From an uncultured Oscillospiraceae bacterium (GTDB taxonomy: Bacteria; Bacillota; Clostridia; Oscillospirales; Oscillospiraceae): 64,000 nt of DNA. Location of the stretch: NCBI GenBank assembly GCA_934670025.1, contig CAKUOS010000003.1, forward strand, positions 1 to 64,000, read 5' to 3'. Positions 35,190 to 44,162 of this stretch are shown here, in pieces. Position 1 is the stretch's first letter, and each line of letters opens with the position of its first letter. The translations under genes were made by a program, and so were the position numbers. The notes under the pieces are model-generated. The model was not told where the DNA came from. It ran no database searches and was given only the letters and a program-made list of their open reading frames with translations.

Positions 35190-37460
35190 ATGGACCGATA
35201 CATAGGCAGGCTGCTGGATAACCGCTACGAGATCCTGGAGAAGATCGGTTCGGGCGGCATGGCCGACGTGTACAAAGCCCGCTGCCACCGGCTCAACCGT
35301 CTGGTGGCCATCAAGATCCTCAAGGAGGATCTGTCGCAGGACGCCGAATTCCGCCGGCGCTTCCACGCCGAGTCGCAGGCGGTCGCCATGCTCTCGCACC
35401 CGAACATCGTGAGCGTGTACGACGTGTCGCACTCGGATAACATCGATTATATCGTTATGGAGCTGATCGAGGGCATCACCCTCAAGCAGTATATGGAGCA
35501 GAAGGGGACGCTCAACTGGCGCGAGGCGCTGCATTTTGCCACGCAGATCTGCAAGGCGCTCGAACACGCGCACAGCCGCGGCATCATCCACCGCGATATC
35601 AAGCCCCACAACATCATGATCTTAAAGGACGGCAGCGTCAAGGTCGCCGATTTCGGCATCGCGCGCGTGTCCTCGGCGCAGAATACCCTCACGCGCGAGG
35701 CGCTGGGCTCCGTACACTATATTTCGCCCGAGCAGGCCAAGGGCGCGCAGGTCGACTGCCGCGCGGATCTTTACGCATTGGGCGTCGTCATGTATGAAAT
35801 GCTCACGGGCCGGCCGCCGTATGACGGCGATACGCCCGTGTCCGTCGCCATCCAGCATATCAACGGCCATGCCACCATGCCGCGCGAGATCGAGCCGTCC
35901 ATTCCCGTGGGCCTCGAACAGATCACCATGCACGCCATGACGGCCGACCTGTCGCAGCGCTATCCGACGGCCACGCGGATGCTCCACGACCTCGAGGAGT
36001 TCCGCAAGGAGCCGAACGTCGTCTTCGACTTTTCGGGCGAGACGGGCGACGGCATCGACGTGCAGCGCCTCATCAACGACCCGACGTATCTGCCCGTGGG
36101 ACTCGGCCGCACGAACGCCGTCAAGCGGCCGCTGGCCGAAAAGGTGGAGAAAAAGCGCCGGCAGGAGCAGGAGGAAAAGGCTGCGCAGGACGCTTCGCGC
36201 CGCAGCAGCCGCATCGCCGTCATCGCGGGCGTCGTGTGCATCGCGCTGGCCGTGATCGTCATCTGCTATTTCCTATATAACTACTTCTTCTCCGGTCTGT
36301 TCGGCAAGACCGAGGAGACAAGCGTCCCGAATTTCATCGGTCAGGTCGAGACGGAGATCGACCGCGCGGCCTATCCGGACTTCACGATCGAGGTCGGGGA
36401 CTATGTCGAGAGCAGCCAGTACGCCGCAGGCGCCGTCATCGATCAGTCGCCGCAGGCGGGCACGCGGGCCAAGGTCGGCAGCAAGATCCGGCTGACCGTC
36501 TCCGCGGGCGTGACCGAGATCCGGATGCCGTCGCTCGTCAATCTGTCCCGGCAGAACGCCGAGCAGACACTGCGCACGCTTGGGCTCGACCTGAACATTC
36601 AGATCGAGGAGCGCAAGGACGATATCTACACCGAGGGCTACGTCATCGGGACGAATCCGGAGAGCGGGAGCGCGCTGACGAGCGGCCAGACCGTGACGCT
36701 CATTGTCTCGCTCGGTCCGGATATCGAGCTTGTCCCGGTGCCGACGCTCGTCGGCGAGGATGTGGAGACGGCGCTGCAAATGATCGCCGACGCCGGTCTG
36801 CAAAACGGCAGCCTGCGCTACGACGACAGCGACCTGCCGAAGGACACCGTCATTTTCCAGTCGATCGACGGCGGAGAGATGGTCAAAAAGGACACCGTCA
36901 TCAACCTGCGTGCGTCCAAAGGCCCGAAGGAGGCCGCAACGCCCGTCATCACGCAGATTACCGGCGACAAGACGGTCGCGGAGGGCGACGCGCTGACGCT
37001 GTCCGTCTCGGCGTATGCCTCCGACGACGGGACGCTGCGCTATGCGTGGTATGAGAGCAGCGACGGCAGCTACGACGCCGCGGCGGTCGTCTCGCGCAGC
37101 AAGGAGGGCAACACGACCTATACCGTCGACACCTCCGAGGCTGGCACGTATTATTTCTACTGCGTCGTGGAAAATACACTCGACGGCGACAGCAAGACCG
37201 CAAAGTCCGGTATCGTCGAGGTCGTGGTGGAGGAGACGGCGTATGAAAAGGAGATCACCATCACGCTCCCGGCCGACAATACGCTCCATTCGCTGACGGT
37301 CTATGTCGACGGGACGCTGCAATACGGGCCTGTGCCGATCACGATCGCCAGCAGCGCCGAGGAAAAGCTCCTCGTCACCGTCAGGGGCAAGGGAACGCTG
37401 CCGGTCGACGTGTATCTCGACGGCGCGCTCTACGATTCGCAGCTCGTGCAATTCGGATAA
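35190..37460 (+). CDS. prkC: PASTA-domain Ser/Thr kinase with extra extracellular Ig-like domain
   Basis: A 756-aa membrane kinase. The cytoplasmic kinase domain (about 1-270) has the glycine loop KIGSGGMADVY, VAIKILK, HRDIKPHN near residue 133, DFGIAR and SPEQAKG. A membrane segment spans about 340-368. Outside are three PASTA domains starting near 376, 441 and 512, which sense muropeptides or lipid II in characterised homologues. Unusually, the protein continues with an Ig-like domain (about 583-680, ending YYFYCVVENTLDGDSKTAKSG) and a final beta-rich segment (ITLPADNTLHSLTVYVDG). Standard PrkC proteins end after PASTA. GGAGC lies 7 bases before the start, 48 bases after prpC. Confidence 0.93.
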   Translation: MDRYIGRLLDNRYEILEKIGSGGMADVYKARCHRLNRLVAIKILKEDLSQDAEFRRRFHAESQAVAMLSHPNIVSVYDVSHSDNIDYIVMELIEGITLKQYMEQKGTLNWREALHFATQICKALEHAHSRGIIHRDIKPHNIMILKDGSVKVADFGIARVSSAQNTLTREALGSVHYISPEQAKGAQVDCRADLYALGVVMYEMLTGRPPYDGDTPVSVAIQHINGHATMPREIEPSIPVGLEQITMHAMTADLSQRYPTATRMLHDLEEFRKEPNVVFDFSGETGDGIDVQRLINDPTYLPVGLGRTNAVKRPLAEKVEKKRRQEQEEKAAQDASRRSSRIAVIAGVVCIALAVIVICYFLYNYFFSGLFGKTEETSVPNFIGQVETEIDRAAYPDFTIEVGDYVESSQYAAGAVIDQSPQAGTRAKVGSKIRLTVSAGVTEIRMPSLVNLSRQNAEQTLRTLGLDLNIQIEERKDDIYTEGYVIGTNPESGSALTSGQTVTLIVSLGPDIELVPVPTLVGEDVETALQMIADAGLQNGSLRYDDSDLPKDTVIFQSIDGGEMVKKDTVINLRASKGPKEAATPVITQITGDKTVAEGDALTLSVSAYASDDGTLRYAWYESSDGSYDAAAVVSRSKEGNTTYTVDTSEAGTYYFYCVVENTLDGDSKTAKSGIVEVVVEETAYEKEITITLPADNTLHSLTVYVDGTLQYGPVPITIASSAEEKLLVTVRGKGTLPVDVYLDGALYDSQLVQFG

Positions 37461-37471
37461 GGCAGGCGCGC

Positions 37472-38350
37472 ATGGACAGTTACAGGATCATCAGAGCCAT
37501 CAGCGGCTTTTATTACGTGCAGACGGAGGACGGCGTCGTGGAGTGTAAGGCCCGCGGCCGGTTTCGGCTGCAGGACGCCACGCCGCTCGTCGGCGACTTC
37601 GTCCGCATCACGCGGCAGGGATCGAAGGGCGTTCTGGAGGAGCTGCTGCCGCGGCGCAATGCGTTCATCCGCCCGGCCATCGCCAATATCGACCAGCTCG
37701 TCGTGCTGGCCTCGTGCGCCATCCCGGTCACAGAACCGTTTCTCATCGACCGCGTGCTGGCCGTGGCGCAGCTGCAAGGTGTTTCAGCGCTTGTCGTCGT
37801 CAACAAGGACGATCTGGCGTCCGCGCAGCCGCTGGCGGAGATCTACCGGCAGGCGGGCGTGCCCGTGATCGCCACGAGCGCCGAGACGGGCGAAGGCGTC
37901 GACGCGCTGCGGCAGGCGCTCGCGGGGAAGCTCTCGTGTCTGACCGGCAACTCGGGCGTCGGCAAGTCGAGCCTTCTCAACCGCGTCTGTCCGGAGCTCG
38001 GGCTGCCGGTCGGCGAGGTTTCGGAGAAGCTCGGCCGCGGCCGCCATACGACGCGCCACGTCGAGCTCTACAGCCTCGGCGGCGATACCTTCGTCGCCGA
38101 TACGCCGGGCTTTTCCTCGTTCGACACCGAGCGGATGGAGCTGGTTCACAAGGAGCAGCTGCAAGACGCCTTTCCGGAGTTCGGGCCCTGTCTCGGCCGG
38201 TGCCGGTTCCCGGACTGCGCGCATCGCCGCGAGCCCGGCTGCGCCGTCCGCGCGGCGCTGGAAGCGGGAAAGATCCCGCCGACGCGCTACGAAAGCTACG
38301 AGCGCCTGTACGAACAGGCGGAGCAGCTGAAGGAATGGGAATTGAAATAG
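37472..38350 (+). CDS. rsgA: Ribosome small subunit-dependent GTPase RsgA
   Basis: A 292-aa circularly permuted GTPase needed for late 30S maturation. An N-terminal OB fold is followed by the permuted G motifs: VVNKDDL (G4), GNSGVGKSSL (G1) and DTPGFSS (G3). A zinc-binding C-terminus (GRCRFPDCAHRREPGCAV) completes the family. Last gene of the operon; repeat DNA follows. Confidence 0.96.
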   Translation: MDSYRIIRAISGFYYVQTEDGVVECKARGRFRLQDATPLVGDFVRITRQGSKGVLEELLPRRNAFIRPAIANIDQLVVLASCAIPVTEPFLIDRVLAVAQLQGVSALVVVNKDDLASAQPLAEIYRQAGVPVIATSAETGEGVDALRQALAGKLSCLTGNSGVGKSSLLNRVCPELGLPVGEVSEKLGRGRHTTRHVELYSLGGDTFVADTPGFSSFDTERMELVHKEQLQDAFPEFGPCLGRCRFPDCAHRREPGCAVRAALEAGKIPPTRYESYERLYEQAEQLKEWELK

Positions 38351-38359
38351 CGGGTCTTA

Positions 38360-38700
38360 CAGGGGCTGCACGATCCAAAGCCTCCCCTTCGCAAGGGGAG
38401 GTGTCAGCGAAGCTGACGGAGAGGTCGACGTGTCTCCGACGGCCCAATCTTTTCCCGTGCGTGGGAAAAGATTGGGGAGAAAAGGACGCTTTTTTACTCA
38501 AAAACCGCCATCATGTCGATGCGTGCGCTCTGCGAAACAGACGAAGGTCTGTTTCGCAAGAGGAGGAACAGAGCGTCAGGATAAGAGGCTTCGCTTCGCG
38601 GAGACTCGTTCCGTAAGCTCTGATTCCGACGATGTTGGTGATGGCGGTGTCGGTGCCGAGAAAATTTGCAATGTGCCCCTACAGGTGCAGTGAAGGATGA
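38360..38700. repeat. Repeats between rsgA and rplS
   Basis: An AAGGGGAG module with GTCAGCGAAGCTGACGGAGAGG, a TCTTTTCCC...GGGAAAAGA palindrome (38448-38472), and an inverted copy of the element found at the end of the cysteine desulfurase gene (38567-38620). No gene is recognised here. Confidence 0.8.
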
Positions 38701-38749
38701 CGCACCCTGCCGGTTGCAGGAAAAATCCGTGTTTATCCTGAAAAAATGC

Positions 38750-38778
38750 TTGCTTTTCTGCATCCGATATGCTAAAAT
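38750..38778 (+). promoter_or_regulatory. Promoter of rplS
   Basis: TTGCTT (38750-38755), 17 bases, TGCTAAAAT with TAAAAT at 38773-38778. The leader of about 100 bases contains GC-rich pairing segments (38808-38850), which could be an L19-type leader, but I cannot confirm this by eye. Confidence 0.75.
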
Positions 38779-38882
38779 ACAATGGTCTGTGAAAAAGGAT
38801 GGTCCTCTGCCGCAGCCGGCGCTACGTGCGCAGCGGCATTCCCTGCGGTACGAACGTTCTTAATATGAAGGAGGACACAATT

Positions 38883-39224
38883 ATGGATCTCATGAAGGCT
38901 CTGACCAGCCAGTACATGAAGCAGGAGCTGCCCGAAGTTCGTGTCGGCGACACCGTTCGCGTTCATGTCAAAATTAAGGAAGGTTCCCGCGAAAGAATCC
39001 AGATCTTCGAGGGCACCGTGATCGCCAAGAAGCACGGCGGTATCGAGGAATCCATCACCGTTCGCCGCATCTCCTACGGTGTCGGCTGCGAGAAGGTTTT
39101 CCCGCTCCATGCGCCCAACGTCGTCGACGTCGAGTGCGTCCGTCACGGCAAGGTTCGCCGCGCGAAGCTGTATTATCTGCGCGATCGCCTTGGCAAGGCC
39201 GCAAAGGTCAAGGAAAAGGTCTGA
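38883..39224 (+). CDS. rplS: 50S ribosomal protein L19
   Basis: A 113-aa L19, located at the 30S-50S interface. It is recognised from [20 protein letters not shown] and [15 protein letters not shown], and [19 protein letters not shown] at the end. AAGGAGG lies 8 bases before ATG 38883. It is transcribed alone. Confidence 0.97.
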   Translation: MDLMKALTSQYMKQELPEVRVGDTVRVHVKIKEGSRERIQIFEGTVIAKKHGGIEESITVRRISYGVGCEKVFPLHAPNVVDVECVRHGKVRRAKLYYLRDRLGKAAKVKEKV

Positions 39225-39237
39225 TCCCAAATGTCCG

Positions 39238-39276
39238 AAACCGCCGGTTCTTTCGAACCGGCGGTTTTTCGTCTGC
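39238..39276 (+). terminator. Terminator of rplS
   Basis: AAACCGCCGGTTC-TTTC-GAACCGGCGGTTTTT, 14 bases after the rplS stop. Confidence 0.9.
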
Positions 39277-39306
39277 CAAAAAAGCTGCGGCTTTTTCTTT
39301 CAAACA

Positions 39307-39345
39307 GTACAAAAAACGCGCCCCGGAACTGCTTCCGGGGCGCGT
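39307..39345 (-). terminator. Terminator of plsC
   Basis: On the minus strand, ACGCGCCCCGGAA...TTCCGGGGCGCGT is followed by a T run, just downstream of the plsC stop. Confidence 0.88.
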
Positions 39346-39348
39346 TCG

Positions 39349-40185
39349 TTATGAGAGCTTTTCGGCTTGCAGGCGGCTGACGTAGCCGTCTTCCATGATT
39401 TTGTGGATGTTCTCGCCGATCTCGATGGTCGTTTTTCCGGTCAGCTCCTCTGTCGGGACGACGGCCAGCACGTCGAGATACACGTCCGTGCGCTTGCGGA
39501 ACATATTCCGCAGGATGGCGCGCGAATTTGCAAGGCTGCACACGACGATGGGTACGTTGGCCTTCTGCGCGATCTTGAACACGCCGCAGCGGTAGGGCAG
39601 CAGTGGCTCGGCCGTCTTGTTCGTCTTTCCCTCGGGGAACACGGCGATGGACGCCTTGTCGTCCTTGAGGAACTGGATGGCCTTGAGAATCGATTTGAGC
39701 GATTCGCGGTCGTTGTCGCGGTCGACCGGCAGGCAGAGCACCTTGCGCATGATCTGCGCGACGAGGAAGATGGAGAAGTTCTCCTTCTTCGACAAAAACG
39801 CCAGCCCGGCCTGCGGCATGACGGCGTAGAACACGATGGGGTCGAACGCGAAGCGGTGGTTGCTCACGAGCACGAAGCGGCCCGTCCGCGGCAGCTTTTC
39901 CAGACCTGTCGCGTGGATATGTACGCCGCCGAGCGTCAGCGCCAGCCGCGAAAATTCGTTCAGCAGGAAGCGGAAATAGCCGCTCGGCTTTTCCAGCAGC
40001 TTTTTCGGGTCGACAAACAGACACGAAATGAGCAGCACCAGCAGAAACAGCGCTACCTGCGCCAGAAGGCTGCCGACGGTGAACACCGGGAGCTGCCACA
40101 CGGCGCTTGCGGACGCGAAGCCGCACGCGGCCCACGTCAGACCCGCGCCGGCCAGAACACTGACTGCGAGAAATATATAGAGCAT
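39349..40185 (-). CDS. plsC: 1-acyl-sn-glycerol-3-phosphate acyltransferase
   Basis: A 278-aa membrane-associated acyltransferase that converts lysophosphatidic acid to phosphatidic acid. Two N-terminal hydrophobic segments precede the HX4D motif in VSNHRFAFDPIVFY. FPEGKTNK is the substrate-binding block, with lysine in place of the more usual threonine. I chose ATG 40185, with AGGTG 10 bases upstream; in-frame TTG codons at 40191-40194 are alternatives. It has its own promoter with a palindrome at the expected transcription start. Confidence 0.88.
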   Translation of the reverse strand: MLYIFLAVSVLAGAGLTWAACGFASASAVWQLPVFTVGSLLAQVALFLLVLLISCLFVDPKKLLEKPSGYFRFLLNEFSRLALTLGGVHIHATGLEKLPRTGRFVLVSNHRFAFDPIVFYAVMPQAGLAFLSKKENFSIFLVAQIMRKVLCLPVDRDNDRESLKSILKAIQFLKDDKASIAVFPEGKTNKTAEPLLPYRCGVFKIAQKANVPIVVCSLANSRAILRNMFRKRTDVYLDVLAVVPTEELTGKTTIEIGENIHKIMEDGYVSRLQAEKLS

Positions 40186-40228
40186 GACCAACAAACACCT
40201 GCCGAATGAATGGAAGTGACCTTAAGAG

Positions 40229-40277
40229 AATCTTAAGATTTTACCTACAATTATACGCGCGTGCGCGGCCAAAACAA
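40229..40277 (-). promoter_or_regulatory. Promoter and candidate operator of plsC
   Basis: Minus-strand TTGTTT (40277-40272), 16 bases, TATAAT (40255-40250). Just downstream lies the perfect palindrome AATCTTAAGATT (40229-40240), and the 7-mer CTTAAGA occurs twice 11 bases apart (40221, 40232). A repressor site for a lipid-gene regulator is possible. Confidence 0.55.
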
Positions 40278-40305
40278 TCATGGAACCGGAGAATTTACAA
40301 ATTGT

Positions 40306-41472
40306 TTACGGTTGTTCCGCGGCGCGCTGACGGCTGATCTCAGCCCAGGAGGGGAGCTTGGCGATGCGGCCGGCCAGCTCTTCCATGCAGGCGGGGATGT
40401 CGATCTTCTGCGGGCAGACGGCCGCGCACGCGCCGCAGGCGAGGCAGGATTTCGGCTGCTGCTCCTCGGGCAGCGCCTCGACGGCCATGACGGCGTTCGT
40501 CGTCGGCACGACGCGCAGCTCATTGAGCACGCGGATCATGTTCGGGATGTCGATCTGCTGCGGGCAGCCGTCGCAGCAGTAGCGGCAGGCCGTGCAGGGA
40601 ACGGTGTCCTTAAACAGCTCCGCGATCTGCAAAAGCGTCTCGCGCTCGTGCTCGCTCAGCGGCGCGGGCGATTCAAACGTGTGCAGATTGTCCCGCACCT
40701 GCGCAAGATCGGACATACCGCTGAGGATGACCGTCACGCCGGGGATATCCTGCACGAAGCGGAAGCCCCACGATGCGTCGGACGTGTCCGGACGCAGCGC
40801 CTGTAGCTGCGCGTGAGCGTTTTCAGGCAGCTTTGCCAGCTTGCCGCCGCGCACCGGCTCCATGACCCAAATGGGAACGTTGTACCGGTTCAGCAGCTCG
40901 ACCTTTTCCTTTGCCTGCTGGAGCGTCCAGTCGAGGTAGTTCAGCTCGATCTGGCAGAAATCCATCTCGGCCGCGTGCTTTTCCAGGAACGACTCCAGCG
41001 CGGGAAGCGCCGCGTGCGTCGAGAAGCCGAGATGGCGGATGCGGCCATTCTTTTTCTGCTCGAGCAGATACGGCAGGATGCCCCACCGCTCGTCCTCATA
41101 CGTGGCGATGGACTTCTCATACACGTTGTGCAGCAGATAGAAGTCGAAATACTCCACGCCGCACTTCTCCAGCTGCCGCTCGAACGTGGCCTTCACGTCG
41201 TAGCGCGGCATGATCTGGTGGCCGGGGAACTTGGTGGCGAGATAAAAGCTCTCGCGCGGGTATTTTTTGAGCGCCTGCCCGAGCACAAGCTCGGATTTGC
41301 CGCCGTGATACGGCCACGCCGTATCGTAATAGTTGACGCCGGCCTGCATCGCCAGATCGACCATAGCCTCGGTCTGGGCGGCGTCGATGGAGCCGTCCTC
41401 CAAAACCGGCAGCCGCATCGCGCCGAAGCCGAGCTTGGAGAGCTTCAGACCCTGATATTCGGAATAGATCAT
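40306..41472 (-). CDS. Aldo/keto reductase with C-terminal 4Fe-4S domain
   Basis: A 388-aa protein. Residues 1-280 form an aldo/keto reductase barrel (KLGFGAMRLPV, the DTAWPYHGGKSE catalytic region, and GFSTH). The C-terminal 100 residues carry two ferredoxin-like cysteine clusters, CTACRYCCDGCPQQIDIP and CLACGACAAVCPQKIDIP. Such fused oxidoreductases are widespread in anaerobic Firmicutes, but the substrate is generally unknown. ATG 41472 has AAGGA 9 bases upstream. A TGCTATTCT box (41521-41516) lies upstream between AGATAT and ATATCT inverted arms. Confidence 0.9.
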   Translation of the reverse strand: MIYSEYQGLKLSKLGFGAMRLPVLEDGSIDAAQTEAMVDLAMQAGVNYYDTAWPYHGGKSELVLGQALKKYPRESFYLATKFPGHQIMPRYDVKATFERQLEKCGVEYFDFYLLHNVYEKSIATYEDERWGILPYLLEQKKNGRIRHLGFSTHAALPALESFLEKHAAEMDFCQIELNYLDWTLQQAKEKVELLNRYNVPIWVMEPVRGGKLAKLPENAHAQLQALRPDTSDASWGFRFVQDIPGVTVILSGMSDLAQVRDNLHTFESPAPLSEHERETLLQIAELFKDTVPCTACRYCCDGCPQQIDIPNMIRVLNELRVVPTTNAVMAVEALPEEQQPKSCLACGACAAVCPQKIDIPACMEELAGRIAKLPSWAEISRQRAAEQP

Positions 41473-41566
41473 CACGCACGTTCCTTTCTGGTTTTATCTT
41501 ATCTGAGATATCTATAGAATAGCATATCTCTTCAGAAAATGCCAGAGGAGAAAATCTGCACGGCAG

Positions 41567-41785
41567 ATGTCCCGCAGTGACAAGGGGGTAGGGATCGACT
41601 ATGCCAGCCCAATGCCTTCCCCTGGGGGAAGGTGCCCCAGTGCGCACACTGGGGCGGATGAGGGCAGGGGAGCAGTCACGAAATGCTGAAACTGCGAATC
41701 AATGCGCAAGTGCTCCCAGACCCTCATCCGTCTGCGTCGCTTCGCTCCGCATCCACCTTCCCCGGAGGGGAAGGCTTTGGTTCTC
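41567..41785. repeat. Composite intergenic repeat (GGGGAAGG family)
   Basis: Two oppositely oriented GGGGAAGG units flank the AGCAGTCACGAAATGCTGAAAC spacer, given here in two parts as AGCAGTCACG and AAATGCTG. The arrangement is the same as at 4981-5260. Confidence 0.85.
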
Positions 41786-41797
41786 TGCGGCTGCATA

Positions 41798-41837
41798 AAA
41801 AACCCGGCCGCAGCTTTGCCGCGGCCGGGGGTCGTTT
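41798..41837 (-). terminator. Terminator of mntP
   Basis: CCCGGCCGC...GCGGCCGGG hairpin; on the minus strand it is followed by a TTTTT run. Confidence 0.85.
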
Positions 41838-41843
41838 TTCGAT

Positions 41844-42413
41844 TCAGAAGCTGATAACGCCCAGATGCTCCAGCAGGATCTTCAGGCCGATGAGGATGAG
41901 GATCAGACCGCCGGCAAACTCGGCCCTGGACTTGTACCGCAGGCCGAAGACGTTGCCGACCTTAAGTCCCGCCGCCGAGCAGAGGAACGTCGTCACGCCG
42001 ATGAGCGACACGGCCAGCGGCACATTGACGTCGGGCAGCAGCGCGAACGTCACGCCGACGGCCAGCGCGTCGATGCTCGTGGCCAGCGCGAGCAGCAGCA
42101 TGGTCTTGAAGCTGAACGAATCGTTGCCGTCGGATTCCTCCTTCGACAGGCTCTCCTTGATCATGCCTGCGCCGATGGCGGCCAGCAGCACGAATGCGAT
42201 CCAGTGGTCAAAGGCTGTGATATACTGCTCGAACGTCGAGCCGAGGAAGTATCCGATCGTCGGCATGAGCGCCTGAAAGCCGCCGAACCATGCGCCGATG
42301 ATGAGGTAGTGCTTCGCCTGTAAGCGCTTGGTGGAAAGGCCCTTGCAGATCGACACTGCGAACGCATCCATCGACAGACCGATCCCCAGCAGCAGGATCT
42401 CGAGAATACTCAT
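41844..42413 (-). CDS. mntP: Manganese efflux pump MntP
   Basis: A 189-aa membrane protein with six predicted segments, of the MntP family that exports Mn2+. The two half-repeats carry the family's conserved acidic residues in [17 protein letters not shown] and [21 protein letters not shown] 42413 gives the canonical N-terminus; an in-frame GTG at 42422 is better spaced from AAGG, so nine extra bases may be translated. There is no room for a Mn riboswitch in the leader of about 30 bases; a small palindrome sits there instead. Confidence 0.92.
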   Translation of the reverse strand: MSILEILLLGIGLSMDAFAVSICKGLSTKRLQAKHYLIIGAWFGGFQALMPTIGYFLGSTFEQYITAFDHWIAFVLLAAIGAGMIKESLSKEESDGNDSFSFKTMLLLALATSIDALAVGVTFALLPDVNVPLAVSLIGVTTFLCSAAGLKVGNVFGLRYKSRAEFAGGLILILIGLKILLEHLGVISF

Positions 42414-42429
42414 ATGTATCACACAGCCT

Positions 42430-42477
42430 TTTACAGTAAAGTCTTATTAAAATAGCACGGTTTTGTAAGAAAGTCAA
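42430..42477 (-). promoter_or_regulatory. Promoter and small palindrome upstream of mntP
   Basis: TTGACT (42477-42472), 17 bases, TGCTATTTT with TATTTT at 42454-42449. TTTACAGTAAA (42430-42440), a perfect 11-base inverted repeat, lies at the start of the transcript and could bind a metal-responsive regulator. Confidence 0.65.
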
Positions 42478-42478
42478 G

Positions 42479-42506
42479 AAAAAACGCGGATGATCCGCGT
42501 TTTTTC
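42479..42506 (-). terminator. Terminator of the ribU-distal membrane gene pair
   Basis: AAAAAACGCGGAT-GATCCGCGTTTTTT, a near-perfect bidirectional terminator between the PAP2 gene at 42524 and the mntP promoter. Confidence 0.9.
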
Positions 42507-42523
42507 TGATATTTGAGAAGCTG

Positions 42524-43255
42524 TCAGGACTCTGTATCCGGTGCGCGGCGGCGCACCTGCGCGCGCGGCCGTGCGCGGTTCGGAGTTTTTGCAAATTTCT
42601 GCACGAATGCGCGGTGGTAGATGAGGAAATACAGCGCGGCGCTCACCGGGATGGCGACGAACACGTCGAGGATGGAATGCTGCTTGATGAACACCGTCGA
42701 CATACTGATAACGAAGCCCAACGGCAGCATGACGAGGTGCAGATGACGCCGGCGCAGCGGCTCGGAGTCAAAGCACGCGAGCGTCAGCGCCGCGCAGCCG
42801 ATGACGTGCATACTGGGCAGCACGTTCGTGTTGGTGTCGGCGGCGTAGATGCGCCCGACGGCCCAGGTGAAGATATCGTTCTGCGCGAACTGCGCCGGGC
42901 GCAGGTCCTGTCCGTTCGGGAACAGCAGGCAGAAGATAATCGAGCCGCCGAAGCCGAAGCCGATATACAGCATAAACCGCTTGAGTCCCTCTGCGTCATA
43001 GAACATGAGGTACAGCGTCATGAGGAACAGCAGCGGGTGCCACAGGCAATAGGGCACGACAAAGAACCGGCAGAAGGGGATCTTGTCGTCGAGCGGCAGA
43101 TACGAGACCCAGTAGTTGTCTGTCACGACGTGCTCGGCGATGACGAACAGCGTCAGATAGACCAGCCAGATCAGCAGATACCAGTGATGATGATAATTTT
43201 CAACCGTCCCGATCCGCAGAGGCTTGCGGGTGCGGCTGCGCTTGGGGGTGTTCAT
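42524..43255 (-). CDS. PAP2-like integral membrane protein
   Basis: A 243-aa protein with about six membrane segments. It has partial PAP2 motifs: NVLPSMHVIG (in place of PSGH) and KQHSILDV near the C-terminus, the pattern of the inositol-phosphotransferase-like PAP2_3 branch. It may act on a lipid phosphate. The start is uncertain: ATG 43255 is 13 bases from GGAG and ATG 43267 only one. It overlaps the preceding gene by about 56 bases, so the two are co-transcribed and may act together. Confidence 0.75.
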   Translation of the reverse strand: MNTPKRSRTRKPLRIGTVENYHHHWYLLIWLVYLTLFVIAEHVVTDNYWVSYLPLDDKIPFCRFFVVPYCLWHPLLFLMTLYLMFYDAEGLKRFMLYIGFGFGGSIIFCLLFPNGQDLRPAQFAQNDIFTWAVGRIYAADTNTNVLPSMHVIGCAALTLACFDSEPLRRRHLHLVMLPLGFVISMSTVFIKQHSILDVFVAIPVSAALYFLIYHRAFVQKFAKTPNRARPRAQVRRRAPDTES

Positions 43256-44066
43256 GGGAAGAATCATGCTCCTTGCTTTCCGTAATCGTGGGGATAAAGG
43301 CGCTTGCGATGCGGCCTTTTCCGCGGTGCTTGATGTAGAAGAACCCGAAGATGCTGAACGTCAGCGCGCCGAGGAAGTTGACGAACAGATCCTCCATCGT
43401 GTCGTACAGGCCGATGTCGAGATACCCGCCGAAGCCCAGATCCACGCCGTTGACGGCGACGGACGTGATGCCGTCGATGGTCACGGGAATGTTCTGGTTT
43501 GTCGGGTCGAGCATCACGGACGTGACCGTATGCACGATGGTGTCCTTCTGCATATCCATCTGGAACAGCCGGTCGATGCTGAACTCCACGAACTCCCACA
43601 GAACGCCGATGGTCATCGAGAAGCAGAAGGCCACCAGCGCCACATAGATGGGCGAGAGCGCAAACTTGATGCGGCTGTTGCGGTTGAGGACGTCGATGAG
43701 GGAGAAGCCGACCGCCGCGCACAGAAATCCGCTCGTCGTGTGCAGGATCGTGTCCCAGTGCGGGTAGGTGATGAAGTAGCATTGCAGCTCGCCGAGGATC
43801 TCGGCCGCGAAGATAAACACCAGAATGATGATCTCCAGCGTGCCGGGCAGCTCGACGCCGAAATTCCGCTGCACGAACATCGGCAGCAGGAACAGAAACA
43901 GCACCAGCACGCAGATGGCCGCGTGCTCGTATTCGCCGCGCAGGATCGACGATACAAGTATCGCCAGAACGATCAGGCGCAATACGACGTACACGGTAAA
44001 AACGGCGGGCTTTTTCTTCGCTTCGGCGGCAAGCAGCCGGAGCTTGCGTCGGTTTCTCTCTTTCAT
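43200..44066 (-). CDS. Conserved membrane protein, resembles DUF2238/YjdF
   Basis: A 288-aa protein with about seven hydrophobic segments and a charged, His/Gln-rich C-terminal tail (SSHEHPQAQPHPQAS). The segment PHWDTILHTTSGFL followed by IGVLWEFVEFSIDRLF resembles the DUF2238 (YjdF-like) membrane family, whose function is unknown. GAGGA lies 6 bases before ATG 44066. It is paired with the downstream PAP2-like gene by a long overlap. I do not infer a function. Confidence 0.65.
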   Translation of the reverse strand: MKERNRRKLRLLAAEAKKKPAVFTVYVVLRLIVLAILVSSILRGEYEHAAICVLVLFLFLLPMFVQRNFGVELPGTLEIIILVFIFAAEILGELQCYFITYPHWDTILHTTSGFLCAAVGFSLIDVLNRNSRIKFALSPIYVALVAFCFSMTIGVLWEFVEFSIDRLFQMDMQKDTIVHTVTSVMLDPTNQNIPVTIDGITSVAVNGVDLGFGGYLDIGLYDTMEDLFVNFLGALTFSIFGFFYIKHRGKGRIASAFIPTITESKEHDSSHEHPQAQPHPQASADRDG

Positions 44067-44162
44067 AGGCGATCCTCGTTTCTTTTGTAGAAAGATACTA
44101 CTCCAACGATTCAAAAAAAGCAACGGGAAGATTGTAAAAGAATTATGAAGATTGGGCAGTTT

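Noticed and set aside
38780-38882. Definite L19 leader RNA upstream of rplS
   Set aside because: Pairing segments exist, but I could not match the known consensus by eye, so it is mentioned only as a possibility.
42414-42450. Manganese (yybP-ykoY) riboswitch upstream of mntP
   Set aside because: The promoter leaves only about 30 bases of leader, too short for that aptamer.
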